From NCBI RefSeq assembly GCF_024519455.1, contig NZ_JALJRY010000033.1, positions 1 to 64,000 on the forward strand: a stretch of DNA of 64,000 nt, given 5' to 3'. The stretch is from Streptomyces sp. STR69 (GTDB taxonomy: Bacteria > Actinomycetota > Actinomycetes > Streptomycetales > Streptomycetaceae). Below are positions 33,128-43,657 of the stretch, piece by piece (positions within the stretch are counted from its first letter, which is position 1; each line of letters opens with the position of its first letter). Under the pieces are notes generated by a model. That model searched no databases. It had not been told where the DNA came from and was given only the letters and a program-made list of their open reading frames with translations. Position numbers and translations under genes: made by a program.

Positions 33128-33570
33128 CGGAACCTCACGGGGGACGGGGACAGAAAAGCCACCCGGCGCACAGACGGCCACCGGATGACACGTCCCTTGG
33201 TAACCCCCGGACGCCCCGACCCCCAAACAGCCCATCTACGACGGAAGCTAGTACTTCACCGCAAAACTTCCGACTCCTTGACAGGGCACCCGTTCGCCAT
33301 AAATCGCCCCCCTGATGGCAAAATCACCCATCTGGTTCCATGTAAAAAGTCCTTTTTGCCCCGAACGAGGCTTACGACTACCCGCCCTAGTAGGGGTCGA
33401 ATCACCTGTGCGGCTTGTCACCGGCCGGCGCGATCACCGACCGCGGGAATGTGGCGCAGACCTCTATACACCTACCGTCCAGTAACCTTACGGTTCCCCT
33501 CACGCCACCCTCGCCCGCGATCATGCCTTCCGCACCGGCACCGCACAGACGTGAGAGGACCCCCACCCCC
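33128..33570. promoter_or_regulatory. Long divergent intergenic region
   Basis: No gene is seen in the 443 bp between the divergent M23 and acid phosphatase starts. On the plus strand TTGACA (33278-33283), 16 bp, TAAATC (33300-33305) is a good promoter, leaving a 5' leader of about 260 nt for the phosphatase. AAAAAGTCCTTTTT (near 33344) is an AT-rich palindrome unusual here. The M23 leader was checked for the ydaO (c-di-AMP) riboswitch and lacks its GACAGCTAACC tail. Confidence 0.45.
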
Positions 33571-34179
33571 ATGACGAGACGACGCCCCTGGGCCCGCCGT
33601 ACCGCCACCGTCGCCGTAACCGCGATCGCCCTCGCGGCGCTGACCGGTCCCGCGGAAGCCGCGACGACCACGAGCACCACCGCGGCCGTCGACTACACCA
33701 CCTGGCAGCAGGACTGCCAGACGGTCATGAACCAGGCCCTGCCCTACCTGGAGCAGCGCATCGCGGCGACCAGGCCCGGTGAGAAGCAGGCGATCGTCTT
33801 CGACATCGACAACACCACCCTGGAGACCGACTTCGGCTTCAGCTGGCCCCAGCCGGCCAACAAGCCGGTGCTCGCGGTCGCCAAGTACGCCCAGGAACAC
33901 GGCGTTTCGCTGTTCTTCGTCACGGCCCGCCCCGGCATCATCTACCTGCCGACCGAGTACAACCTCGAACACGACGGCTACGACGTCGACGGCCTCTACG
34001 TCCGCGGCCTCTTCGACCTCTTCGAGGACGTCGCAACCTACAAGACCGCGCAGCGCGCCGACATCGAGTCGAAGGGCTACACGATCATCGCGAACATCGG
34101 CAACAGCGCCACCGACCTGTCGGGCGGCCACGCCGAGAAGACCTTCAAACTGCCGGACTACGACGGCCAGTTGTCGTAA
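33571..34179 (+). CDS. Secreted HAD acid phosphatase (class III/B-like)
   Basis: A 202-aa exported phosphatase. The signal peptide (RRRPWARRTATVAVTAIAL, twin-arginine-like) is cleaved near AEA-AT around residue 31. HAD motif 1 is FDIDNTTLETD, giving nucleophile and acid Asp; motif 2 is FFVTARP; motifs 3-4 are the KTAQRADIE lysine and IIANIGNSATDL. Phosphate scavenging outside the cell is the likely role. ATG 33571 is chosen at the start of the signal peptide; GAGAGG is 13 bp upstream. Confidence 0.88.
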   Translation: MTRRRPWARRTATVAVTAIALAALTGPAEAATTTSTTAAVDYTTWQQDCQTVMNQALPYLEQRIAATRPGEKQAIVFDIDNTTLETDFGFSWPQPANKPVLAVAKYAQEHGVSLFFVTARPGIIYLPTEYNLEHDGYDVDGLYVRGLFDLFEDVATYKTAQRADIESKGYTIIANIGNSATDLSGGHAEKTFKLPDYDGQLS

Positions 34180-34226
34180 CCGGTTAGGCTCCGTCCGTTC
34201 GCGCGACGACGGGGGTGAGGCGGCCG

Positions 34227-37200
34227 ATGGAGCCCGCGGTACTCGGTGGCAAGCTGGCATCCGGCCTGATCACACCGCTGCTGAAGAAGCTGTTCGTACC
34301 CGACGCCCCCGGTGCGGGCCTGGTCGACAGACCGATCCGCCTCTCCTCCCTCGTCTCCTTCAAGGGCGAGAAACGCATCCTGACGGAGAAGGACGTCCAC
34401 AAGCTCGCCGACCGCCTGGTCGCGCGGGCGGTGGACTCTCCCGGTGAAGCGCCCTTCCCGCCCGACGAACAGACCGCGGTGGCCGACGCGTTGGCCCGCC
34501 GCCTGCTCGCCCTCGGCGACCTGGACATGGACGACGTACAGGCCGTCCGCCTCGGACACCGCGAACTGGCACGGCAGTTGGAGTACGACGCCCCGCCCCC
34601 CGCCGGACTGTCCACCGACGCGCGCTACTTCCTCGACAACGCCACCGAGTGGGCCTGCCTGCAGATCCTGGAGTTCTTCACCCGCCGGTCCACCTTCGTG
34701 GCCCGCACGCTCGTCGAGCAGACCCGGTCCCAGGCCGAACTCATCGCACGCATCGACGAGTTGATCGCCCGCACCCCACGCCCCGGCACCCAGGACCGCG
34801 CCTTCGAACGCCGCTACCTGTCCCACGTCGCCGAACGCCACAACCACATCACCATCTACGGCATCGACCTGCGCGACTCCCCGGACCGCTGGCCCCTCGA
34901 AGTGGCGTACCTCAGCCTGGAGGCGACGGAGGAACACCCCCTGTCCGAGGAGCACCCCGGCGCCCGCTACGATCGCCAACTCCCCGCCGAGGAAGCCCTG
35001 TCGACCCACGACCGGGTCCTGCTGCGCGGTGACGCGGGCTCCGGCAAGACGACCCTGGTGCAGTGGCTGGCGGTGACGGCGGCCGGGGACGGCGACCGCG
35101 TCCCGTACGTCCTCCCCCTGCGCACCCTGCTCCGCACCGGCCAACTCCCCTCCCCCGCCGCCTTTCTGACGGCGACCGACTGCCCCCACTCCCCGCCCGA
35201 GGGCTGGACCGAGCGCGTCCTGACCGCCGGCCGGGGCCTGATCCTGGTCGACGGCCTGGACGAGATCCCCTCCGCCGACCGCCACCGCACCCGCGACTGG
35301 CTCCTCGCCCTGATCCGCGCCTTCCCCGGCAACCGCTGGCTCCTGACCTCCCGCCCCACCGCGGTACGCCCCGACTGGCTGGCCTCCGAGGGCTTCCACG
35401 AACTGACCCTGGCCCCGATGCGCCGCCCCGAGGTGAGGACCTTCGTCGAGCGCTGGCACAGGGCGGCGCAGGCCCCGGAGTACGAGGGCCCACTCCTGGA
35501 CTCCCTGCACACGAAACGGGACTTGGCCCGCCTCGCCACCAACCCCCTGATGTGCGGCCTGATCTGCGCCCTGCACCGCGAACGCCGGGGCTATCTCCCC
35601 ACCGGCCGCAAGGAGTTGTACGACGCCGCCCTCACGATGCTGCTGGCCCGCCGGGACCGCGAGCGGGGCACGGGGGCACTGGAGGGGGCGGAACTGGGCG
35701 AGGAGGCCCAGCTGGAGATCCTTCAACGCCTCGCGTACTCCCTGGTGTTGAGCGGTCGCACGGAGATGGACGCCGAGACGGCCGAGGGCATCGTGGAACG
35801 GTGTCTGCCCACGGTCGCCTCGGCCGCGGGCCAGGGGAACGCGAGGACGGTCCTGCGGACGCTGCTCCTGAGAAGCGGCCTGCTGCGCCAACCCGCCGTG
35901 GACGTACTGGACTTCGTGCACCGCACCTTCCAGGACTACCTGGGCGCGCGGTACGCGGTAGAGGAGGGTCACCTCGGCGTCCTCGCCTCCCATGCGGACG
36001 ACGCCCAGTGGGAGGACGTGATCCGCATGGCCGTCGCCCATGCCAGACCGCGCGAACGGGTCGTACTGCTGCGGGACTTGCTGGCCCAGGACGAGCCCCG
36101 GCTGACGCTGCTCGCACTGGCGTGCCTGGAACACGCGACGGCGTTGGATCCGAGGGTGCGCGGGGAGGTCGAGACCCGCGCGTCCACACTGATTCCGCCG
36201 CGTACGACGGAGGACTCGCGCGCGTTGGCGGAGGCGGGACCGCTGGTTCTGGAACTGCTGCCGGGGCCAGACGGACTGACGGACGCGGAGGCGAGGGCCG
36301 TCACGGTCACCGCCTCGGTCCTGGGCGCGGAGGAACCCGATGGCGCACTGGCGGTACTGCGCCGCTTCCGCGGCCATCCGTCCCTCGACGTACGGCGTCA
36401 ACTCGCGGGCACCTGGGACCGGTTCGACGCCCGGGAGTACGCGGTCGAGGTGCTCGACCATCTGCTCCGGGACGACGATCTCTTCCTGCGTTGCTCGACC
36501 CAGGAACAGTTGGACGCACTGCGGTTGATGCGGCCCTGGCACGGGCTGACGATCGAGGGTTCACCCACGTGGGCCGAGATCGTCGAGGTCATCGACGATC
36601 CGGACGCGGTCACCGTTCTGGGTCTTGAGCGGAACATCAGTCTCCAGGTCCTGGACGGGCTGCCGGCCTTCCGGTCCCTGAGCGGACTGCGGCTCCAGGA
36701 CTGCCACAACATCCAGTCCCTCGAACCACTGTCCGAACTGCCCCTGACCGAGCTGACGTTCAACGACCTCGCCGGGACGAAGGGCCTGCGAACCCTGCAC
36801 GAACTCACCCGCCTCTCCCTGGACCAGGTGTTCCCGGGCGGGCACCTGCACGCCCACCTGCCGTTGAACGCGCGCCTGGAGTATCTGCACCTGGGCCGGA
36901 ACACCCTCGTTTCCGCGGACCTGCGCGATCTGGATCAGTGGCCGACCCTCACCACCCTGAGCCTCGGCCGGACGGACGGCGCCCTGAGCCTCGGGGACTG
37001 GCAGGAAGTGGGCCGCCTGCCCGCCCTGCGGAACCTCGTCCTCACCACGTCTCTCGACCGCTATGCCGTGGACGAGATGCCTGTCATCCCCTCCGTCGAG
37101 TCCCTCCGCCTGCCGGCCCAGGGCGCCACCCGGGACCAGCTCCTCACCCTGGCCTCGCGCCTCCCCGGCCTGCGGACGGTCAGGGTCAAGACGTACGGCC

Positions 37201-37268
37201 TGAAGGCCCCGGTCGACCGCTTCGCCGCCGCGTTCCCCACCGCCGAAGTAACCGACGACCGCCGCTGA
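34227..37268 (+). CDS. NACHT ATPase with leucine-rich repeats (NLR-like)
   Basis: A 1013-aa STAND ATPase. The N-terminal about 250 residues are helical and resemble the NACHT N-terminal helical domain seen in Streptomyces NACHT proteins. Walker A GDAGSGKTT is at 268-276 and the NACHT-type Walker B LVDGLDE around 342-346. Winged-helix/HEAT-like helices fill 450-790, and about 800-1000 carries leucine-rich repeats (FRSLSGLRLQDC, LTELTFNDL, LEYLHLGRNTL). ATG 34227 is chosen over GTG 34215 by ribosome-site spacing. Bacterial NACHT proteins of this build include proven antiphage sensors; this one's role is unproven. A strong terminator follows. Confidence 0.88.
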   Translation: MEPAVLGGKLASGLITPLLKKLFVPDAPGAGLVDRPIRLSSLVSFKGEKRILTEKDVHKLADRLVARAVDSPGEAPFPPDEQTAVADALARRLLALGDLDMDDVQAVRLGHRELARQLEYDAPPPAGLSTDARYFLDNATEWACLQILEFFTRRSTFVARTLVEQTRSQAELIARIDELIARTPRPGTQDRAFERRYLSHVAERHNHITIYGIDLRDSPDRWPLEVAYLSLEATEEHPLSEEHPGARYDRQLPAEEALSTHDRVLLRGDAGSGKTTLVQWLAVTAAGDGDRVPYVLPLRTLLRTGQLPSPAAFLTATDCPHSPPEGWTERVLTAGRGLILVDGLDEIPSADRHRTRDWLLALIRAFPGNRWLLTSRPTAVRPDWLASEGFHELTLAPMRRPEVRTFVERWHRAAQAPEYEGPLLDSLHTKRDLARLATNPLMCGLICALHRERRGYLPTGRKELYDAALTMLLARRDRERGTGALEGAELGEEAQLEILQRLAYSLVLSGRTEMDAETAEGIVERCLPTVASAAGQGNARTVLRTLLLRSGLLRQPAVDVLDFVHRTFQDYLGARYAVEEGHLGVLASHADDAQWEDVIRMAVAHARPRERVVLLRDLLAQDEPRLTLLALACLEHATALDPRVRGEVETRASTLIPPRTTEDSRALAEAGPLVLELLPGPDGLTDAEARAVTVTASVLGAEEPDGALAVLRRFRGHPSLDVRRQLAGTWDRFDAREYAVEVLDHLLRDDDLFLRCSTQEQLDALRLMRPWHGLTIEGSPTWAEIVEVIDDPDAVTVLGLERNISLQVLDGLPAFRSLSGLRLQDCHNIQSLEPLSELPLTELTFNDLAGTKGLRTLHELTRLSLDQVFPGGHLHAHLPLNARLEYLHLGRNTLVSADLRDLDQWPTLTTLSLGRTDGALSLGDWQEVGRLPALRNLVLTTSLDRYAVDEMPVIPSVESLRLPAQGATRDQLLTLASRLPGLRTVRVKTYGLKAPVDRFAAAFPTAEVTDDRR

Positions 37269-37286
37269 TCCGTGCCCGGGCACGCG

Positions 37287-37320
37287 AAAGGGGCCGGTGC
37301 CAGAAGGCACCGGCCCCTTT
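37287..37320. terminator. Bidirectional terminator between the NACHT gene and clpC
   Basis: AAAGGGGCCGGTGCC (37287-37301), loop AGAA, then GGCACCGGCCCCTTT (37306-37320): a perfect 15-bp stem ending in TTT, with AAA at its base giving the same signal for the opposite strand. It lies between the two convergent genes. Confidence 0.92.
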
Positions 37321-37343
37321 CCGAGTCGTAAAGCCCTGAAGCC

Positions 37344-39872
<2,529 letters not shown>

Positions 39873-40314
39873 CGTTAATCGCTCCTCAGAGCGGTCAGGC
39901 AGTAAGGGGACGCTCCCCTCCCTGTCCTTCCGCAGCTTAGTCCCGCAAGCGGGGACCGCTCATTCCAACTGCCGACACCGGACCGAGAACCAACACTGCC
40001 TCCTGAACCGTAACGCCGACATCTGCTCCAACCTGATGGTGCGAGACGATGTTCCCGCAGGCCAGGCAGTTACCCTCACCATGAGTACGCCGATGGCGAA
40101 CGTGAGACGCCCTTTTCTGCGTGTCGCCCCCTCCCACTAGGGATTGTCTTACCCGTACGGACCGACACTCCATGCCGAGCGCACCGGTTCCCTCCGCTAC
40201 GGGCGAACAACCCTTGCGCGGTCCGGCGCCCCGAACGCCCCCTTTTCCAGGACCCTGCGCAATCACCTGACCACCCAGCGTAACTCCCGGGCCGGTTCGG
40301 CGGTTGCACTTGGC
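39873..40314. promoter_or_regulatory. clpC upstream region with a candidate operator
   Basis: 442 bp with no convincing gene. GTCCCGCAAGCGGGGAC (39940-39956) is an imperfect palindrome 68 bp before the clpC start and contains a GCAAGC core reminiscent of ClgR sites; I cannot confirm it. A 19-codon frame (40081-40140) is too short and has no ribosome site. The last 170 bp before the next plus-strand gene contain no clear promoter. Confidence 0.4.
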
Positions 40315-40974
40315 ATGGTTGGCACAGTCCCCCCGGTCACCACGGTCCCCTCCCCCCGTCGCCCGCTCGATCCGGACGACCGGCGGCGGCACTGGTACGA
40401 GAACGAACTCGGGTGGCGGACGGTGCCCGGAGAGCCGCTGCGGCTCGTCACGGGGCTGCGTTTCGACGTCCTGGACGTGCCGGTCGAGGCCGGCGTCGCG
40501 GCGCTGTGGCGGCTGGGGCCGGACTCTCCGGTGGCCGTACGGGGCGACCGGATGCGGCTGCTGGTGGCCGCGGGCAGCGCGGAGGAGCTGCCGGGGCTGC
40601 TGGACTGGCTGGAGTGGGGCGCTCTGGCGTCGGCGCTGGATCTGGTGGCGCTGGGCGACGGCGGGCACATGGAGGCGCCGCCGGTTCCTGGCGCGGGGCC
40701 CGTGAAAGTGCCACCGCTCTCTGGCGCGGGGCCCGCGAAGGGGCACCCCGGGAAGTCGCTTCCCGCGGGTCGCCCGGATCCCTTGCAGGGGGCCGCCGTA
40801 TGGCTGCGGCCCCCCGAGCCGGGATGCGAGGTCGAGGCCTCGCTGCCGACGCTGTCGGCCCTGGGGGGCGCTGGGGGCGCCCCTGATCTCGTACGACTGG
40901 TGGACACGGTGGCCACACAGTGCCACCGGGTCCGGCTGCGGCGCTCGTGCGCTCAGCCGTTGGCCTTCTCGTAG
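40315..40974 (+). CDS. Conserved Streptomyces protein, primase/polymerase-N-like
   Basis: A 219-aa cytoplasmic protein. The segment HWYENELGWRTVPGE followed by LVTGLRFDVLDVP resembles the start of bifunctional DNA primase/polymerase N-terminal domains, but the catalytic acidic residues are not evident. The middle has two short GAGP repeats (VPGAGPVK, LSGAGPAK). ATG 40315 is the nearest start to the conserved part; earlier frames are low-complexity. Its 3' end overlaps lsr2 by 22 bp tail to tail. Function unknown. Confidence 0.72.
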   Translation: MVGTVPPVTTVPSPRRPLDPDDRRRHWYENELGWRTVPGEPLRLVTGLRFDVLDVPVEAGVAALWRLGPDSPVAVRGDRMRLLVAAGSAEELPGLLDWLEWGALASALDLVALGDGGHMEAPPVPGAGPVKVPPLSGAGPAKGHPGKSLPAGRPDPLQGAAVWLRPPEPGCEVEASLPTLSALGGAGGAPDLVRLVDTVATQCHRVRLRRSCAQPLAFS

Positions 40975-41288
40975 GCCTCGCGAATGGACGCGGGAACACG
41001 GCCGCGGTCGTTGACCTCGTAACCGTTCTCCTTGGCCCACGCGCGAATCTGCGCCGTGTCCTGGCTGCCACCGGTAGCGGCGCGCGCCTTTCCACGACCA
41101 CCCGAAGCACGGCCGCCGGTACGGCGTCCGCCCTTCACGTAAGCGTCGAGAAGACCACGGAGCTTGTCCGCATTCGCGGTGGTGAGATCGATCTCGTACG
41201 TCTTGCCGTCCAGTGCGAACGTCACCGTCTCGTCCGCCTCGCCGCCGTCGAGGTCGTCGACAAGAAGGACCTGAACCTTCTGTGCCAC
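40953..41288 (-). CDS. lsr2: Nucleoid-associated silencer Lsr2
   Basis: An AT-rich-DNA-binding, bridging protein (111 aa) that silences foreign and specialised-metabolite genes in Streptomyces. The N-terminal dimerisation domain (VQVLLVDDLDGGEADETV) and the C-terminal DNA-binding domain (IRAWAKENGYEVNDRGRVP) with the RGR AT-hook-like motif are intact. GTG 41288 is chosen because AAAGGA lies 6 bp upstream; the ATG five codons earlier would put that site inside the gene. Convergent overlap of 22 bp with the preceding plus-strand gene. Confidence 0.96.
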   Translation of the reverse strand: MAQKVQVLLVDDLDGGEADETVTFALDGKTYEIDLTTANADKLRGLLDAYVKGGRRTGGRASGGRGKARAATGGSQDTAQIRAWAKENGYEVNDRGRVPASIREAYEKANG

Positions 41289-41354
41289 CGGATTTCCTTT
41301 CATCGATAACTTGCGGGCCTGGGGTCTGCGGCGTCCGCCGTTTCGCCGTCCCCT

Positions 41355-41383
41355 GTTATATGCAGTACTGCAGTACGTCGGAA
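41355..41383 (-). promoter_or_regulatory. lsr2 promoter with a palindrome in the spacer
   Basis: On the minus strand TTCCGA (41383-41378), 17 bp, TATAAC (41360-41355) is a plausible promoter about 67 bp before the lsr2 GTG. The perfect 12-bp palindrome TGCAGTACTGCA (41361-41372) fills the spacer and touches the -10, an ideal place for a repressor. The local sequence is also AT-rich, so Lsr2 itself could bind. The rest of 41289-41512 shows nothing else distinct. Confidence 0.55.
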
Positions 41384-41512
41384 AGCAAACCGCTTTTGCT
41401 GGAAAAACACAAACCCCTGGGAGAGACCGAGTGACCTCCCCGGTCCGGAAAGATGCGCGTTTCGGACATAGGGAACCTGGGCAGGGCCTCCGGGCCGAAT
41501 TGAGCGCAGCGA

Positions 41513-42046
41513 TCACAGATGCAGAAGCATCCGACTGTTGCCCAAGGTGTTCGGTTTCACTCGTTCGAGACCCAGGAACTCCGCCACGCCCTCGTCATAG
41601 GAACGCAACAGCTCCGCGTAGACATCGGTGTCAACAGGTGTCTCACCGATCTCCACGAAGCCGTGCTTGGAGAAGAAGTCCACTTCGAAGGTGAGACAGA
41701 AAACGCGACGAACGCCTAGCCAACGGGCCGTGTGCAGCAACTTCTCCAGCAACTGATGACCTACACCGGCACCCTTCAACCCGGGCTTCACGGCGAGAGT
41801 ACGGACTTCCGCGAGGTCTTCCCACATGACGTGCAGTGCGCCGCAGCCGACGACCTCGGCGTTGTCGTCGCGTTCGGCGACCCAGAACTCCTGTATGTCC
41901 TCGTAAAGAGTCACGGTCGCTTTGTCGAGCAGGATGCGACCGCGAACGTAGGCGTCAAGGAGTCGGCGCACCGCCGGGACATCACCGGTCCGGGCCCGCC
42001 GGACGGTGATGGCTTTCGCGGTGACTTCTGGGTGCTCTGCTGACAT
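41513..42046 (-). CDS. GNAT N-acetyltransferase, short N-acetylglutamate synthase type
   Basis: A 177-aa acetyl-CoA transferase. The acetyl-CoA loop is LKGAGVGHQLLEKLL, preceded by VVGCGALHV and EVRTLAV; the later LTFEVDFFSKHGF block is typical of the stand-alone ArgA-like enzymes of actinobacteria that make N-acetylglutamate for arginine synthesis. That substrate is inferred from resemblance only; no arg gene is adjacent. ATG 42046 is used. 9 bp separate its start from the BlaI-type gene stop. Confidence 0.87.
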   Translation of the reverse strand: MSAEHPEVTAKAITVRRARTGDVPAVRRLLDAYVRGRILLDKATVTLYEDIQEFWVAERDDNAEVVGCGALHVMWEDLAEVRTLAVKPGLKGAGVGHQLLEKLLHTARWLGVRRVFCLTFEVDFFSKHGFVEIGETPVDTDVYAELLRSYDEGVAEFLGLERVKPNTLGNSRMLLHL

Positions 42047-42055
42047 GAGCGGACG

Positions 42056-42481
42056 CTATCGCCCGCCGCCGGAGGGCGGGGAGCCGGGGTTCTCGACGCG
42101 ATCCGCGGGTTCGGGTGTTTCCGGTCCCTGGACGATGCGTACGGCGCTGCGCAGGGCCTCACGCTGTTCGTCGCTCATCATCCCGAAGAAGGCGACGAGA
42201 GCGGCTGCGGGGTTGTCGCTCTGGGACCAGGCGTCGTTCATCAGGGCCGCCGAGTAGGCCGCCCGCGTGGAGACCGCCTCATATCGATACGCCCGGCCTT
42301 CCGCCTCGCGACGCACCCAGCCCTTCTGATGGAGATTGTCCAAAACGGTCATCACCGTGGTGTACGCGATCGACCGTTCCTGCTGAAGGTCTTCCAGGAC
42401 TTCTCGAACGGTCACCGGACGGTTCCACTTCCACACCCGCGTCATGACCGAGTCTTCGAGTTCTCCCAATGGGCGAGGCAC
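42056..42481 (-). CDS. BlaI/MecI family transcriptional regulator
   Basis: A 141-aa winged-helix repressor (LGELEDSVMTRVW, TVREVLEDLQQERSIAYTTV, MTVLDNLHQKGWVRRE). GTG 42481 is used. Relatives control beta-lactamases or, in actinobacteria such as Mycobacterium BlaI, other cell-wall or ATP-synthase genes after cleavage by a BlaR-like protease; no such membrane partner is adjacent here. The C-terminal tail is Pro/Glu-rich. Confidence 0.88.
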   Translation of the reverse strand: MPRPLGELEDSVMTRVWKWNRPVTVREVLEDLQQERSIAYTTVMTVLDNLHQKGWVRREAEGRAYRYEAVSTRAAYSAALMNDAWSQSDNPAAALVAFFGMMSDEQREALRSAVRIVQGPETPEPADRVENPGSPPSGGGR

Positions 42482-42511
42482 AGCTCAGAACCATAGTGGA
42501 AAAGGCACAAA

Positions 42512-42564
42512 AAGGGCGTACGACTCGGAAAGCACGCGCATGCGTGAGGGAGTCGTACGCCCTT
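42512..42564. terminator. Strong hairpin between the BlaI gene and the small membrane gene
   Basis: AAGGGCGTACGACT (42512-42525) and AGTCGTACGCCCTT (42551-42564) are perfectly complementary over 14 bp; the loop contains a second stem, CACGC/GCGTG (42533-42546). The A and T runs at its base make it a bidirectional intrinsic terminator. Confidence 0.85.
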
Positions 42565-42590
42565 GAAGGCGCCGCCGAAAAGGCGGGGGG

Positions 42591-42788
42591 TCAGGCTTCG
42601 GTGGTCGGAGAGGCCTGGCGGGCACTCTCCGCGCGCGCGATGGCGGCGTCGACGGCCGCGTCCTCCTTGGCCTTCATGGCCCCGCCCTGGGTCTTCACGA
42701 TGACCCGGATCAGTCCGATGAAGAACACGGCCATGACGACCGGGGGCACGAGCGCGGAGACATAGTCCATGTCCTCCAGAGTAGCCAC
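42591..42788 (-). CDS. Small single-pass membrane protein
   Basis: A 65-aa protein with one membrane helix (about residues 12-32, VPPVVMAVFFIGLIRVI) and a charged, helical cytoplasmic tail (AAVDAAIARAESARQ). Start ATG 42788. Followed by the strong terminator. Unknown function; the small size and position are typical of conserved Streptomyces membrane peptides. Confidence 0.75.
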   Translation of the reverse strand: MATLEDMDYVSALVPPVVMAVFFIGLIRVIVKTQGGAMKAKEDAAVDAAIARAESARQASPTTEA

Positions 42789-42818
42789 GGGCCCTGGAGG
42801 GGACGGGGCGGGGTCGGT

Positions 42819-43496
42819 TCAGCCGGCGGCGAGCTGCTGCGGCGGGTTCGCCGGGGGCGGTGCCGGTTTGCGCCGGGGGAAGACCTCGCCCGGGGTGGGG
42901 ATCGGCCGGGACGGCTTCGGGGCCGCGGGCGCGGGTGTGGGCGCCGGCCGCTCCACGGGCTTGCGTACGGGCTCCTTGGCGTCCTCCCCGGCCGGATGCC
43001 CGGCCGTCACGGAAAGGCCGCCGGAGCGGCCTCCGGGGAGCGCCAGGAGGCGGGTGCGGGACGCGGGGACGGTCGGGGCGGGGCGGGCGGTCGTACGGCG
43101 GGCGAGGCGGGCGCGTACGTCCTGTTCGGCGAGCGTGAGGCAGCGGTCGAGGAGGGCTGCGGCGGCCGGGTTCCCGCGCAGCGCACGCAGCGCGGAGAGG
43201 TCGTCGACGTCCGGGCGGTACCCGGCGCCGAGCGCCTCCTCCAGGAGCGTGAGGTAGCCGGCGGTGGTGCCGGGCAGGGCGGCGCGGTACCGGGCGAGGT
43301 CGGCGACCAGGAAGGCGCGCAGCCGGACCCCCTCGCATACCGCTTCGTCGAGGGATTCGGCGAGCCGTAGACAGTCCTTGACGTCCTCGGCGGAGGCGGT
43401 TCGGGGCTGGAGGGCGAGGGCGAGGGCGCGACGGAGCACACGCAGCTCCTCCGCACCGAACGCCATGCCGCCGCGGGATCCGTATGGCGTGGGCAT
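42819..43496 (-). CDS. Conserved helical protein with Pro-rich tail
   Basis: A 225-aa soluble protein, mainly alpha-helical and Leu/Ala/Arg-rich in the first 150 residues (LRVLRRALALALQP, AEDVKDCLRLAESLDEAV), then Pro/Lys-rich to the end. ATG 43496 is chosen; a Met ten codons on is an alternative. Lies downstream of coaX behind a strong hairpin, so it is probably its own unit. Not recognised; the same neighbour occurs at this place in other Streptomyces as far as I recall. Confidence 0.75.
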   Translation of the reverse strand: MPTPYGSRGGMAFGAEELRVLRRALALALQPRTASAEDVKDCLRLAESLDEAVCEGVRLRAFLVADLARYRAALPGTTAGYLTLLEEALGAGYRPDVDDLSALRALRGNPAAAALLDRCLTLAEQDVRARLARRTTARPAPTVPASRTRLLALPGGRSGGLSVTAGHPAGEDAKEPVRKPVERPAPTPAPAAPKPSRPIPTPGEVFPRRKPAPPPANPPQQLAAG

Positions 43497-43616
43497 GCGG
43501 CGACGATACGCGCTAATCAGACAAATTCGACATAGGGGGCGGGTGTGGCGCGGAGGTTTCCGCAGCGGCTGCCGTCGGTGCGGCGGCATCTCGTGGGCAC
43601 GCGCGCGTGCGACACC

Positions 43617-43651
43617 GCCCTGCGCCGGGAGGTCTCGTCCCGGCGCAGGGC
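43617..43651 (-). terminator. Terminator downstream of coaX
   Basis: GCCCTGCGCCGGGA (43617-43630) and TCCCGGCGCAGGGC (43638-43651) form a perfect 14-bp stem with a 7-nt loop, directly past the coaX stop. Confidence 0.88.
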
Positions 43652-43657
43652 ACCGGC

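Noticed and set aside
33128..33300. Possible c-di-AMP (ydaO) riboswitch before the M23 peptidase
   Set aside because: The leader is long enough and the gene type would fit, but the conserved GACAGCTAACC and paired GGGTGAATC features are missing.
33316..33340. Possible sigma-E promoter for the M23 gene (GGAAC on the minus strand)
   Set aside because: At 18 bp spacing the -10 reads ATC rather than GTC, so the match is not convincing.
40081..40140. 19-codon reading frame between clpC and the next gene
   Set aside because: No ribosome site, no conserved motif and lies in the clpC upstream region; likely chance.
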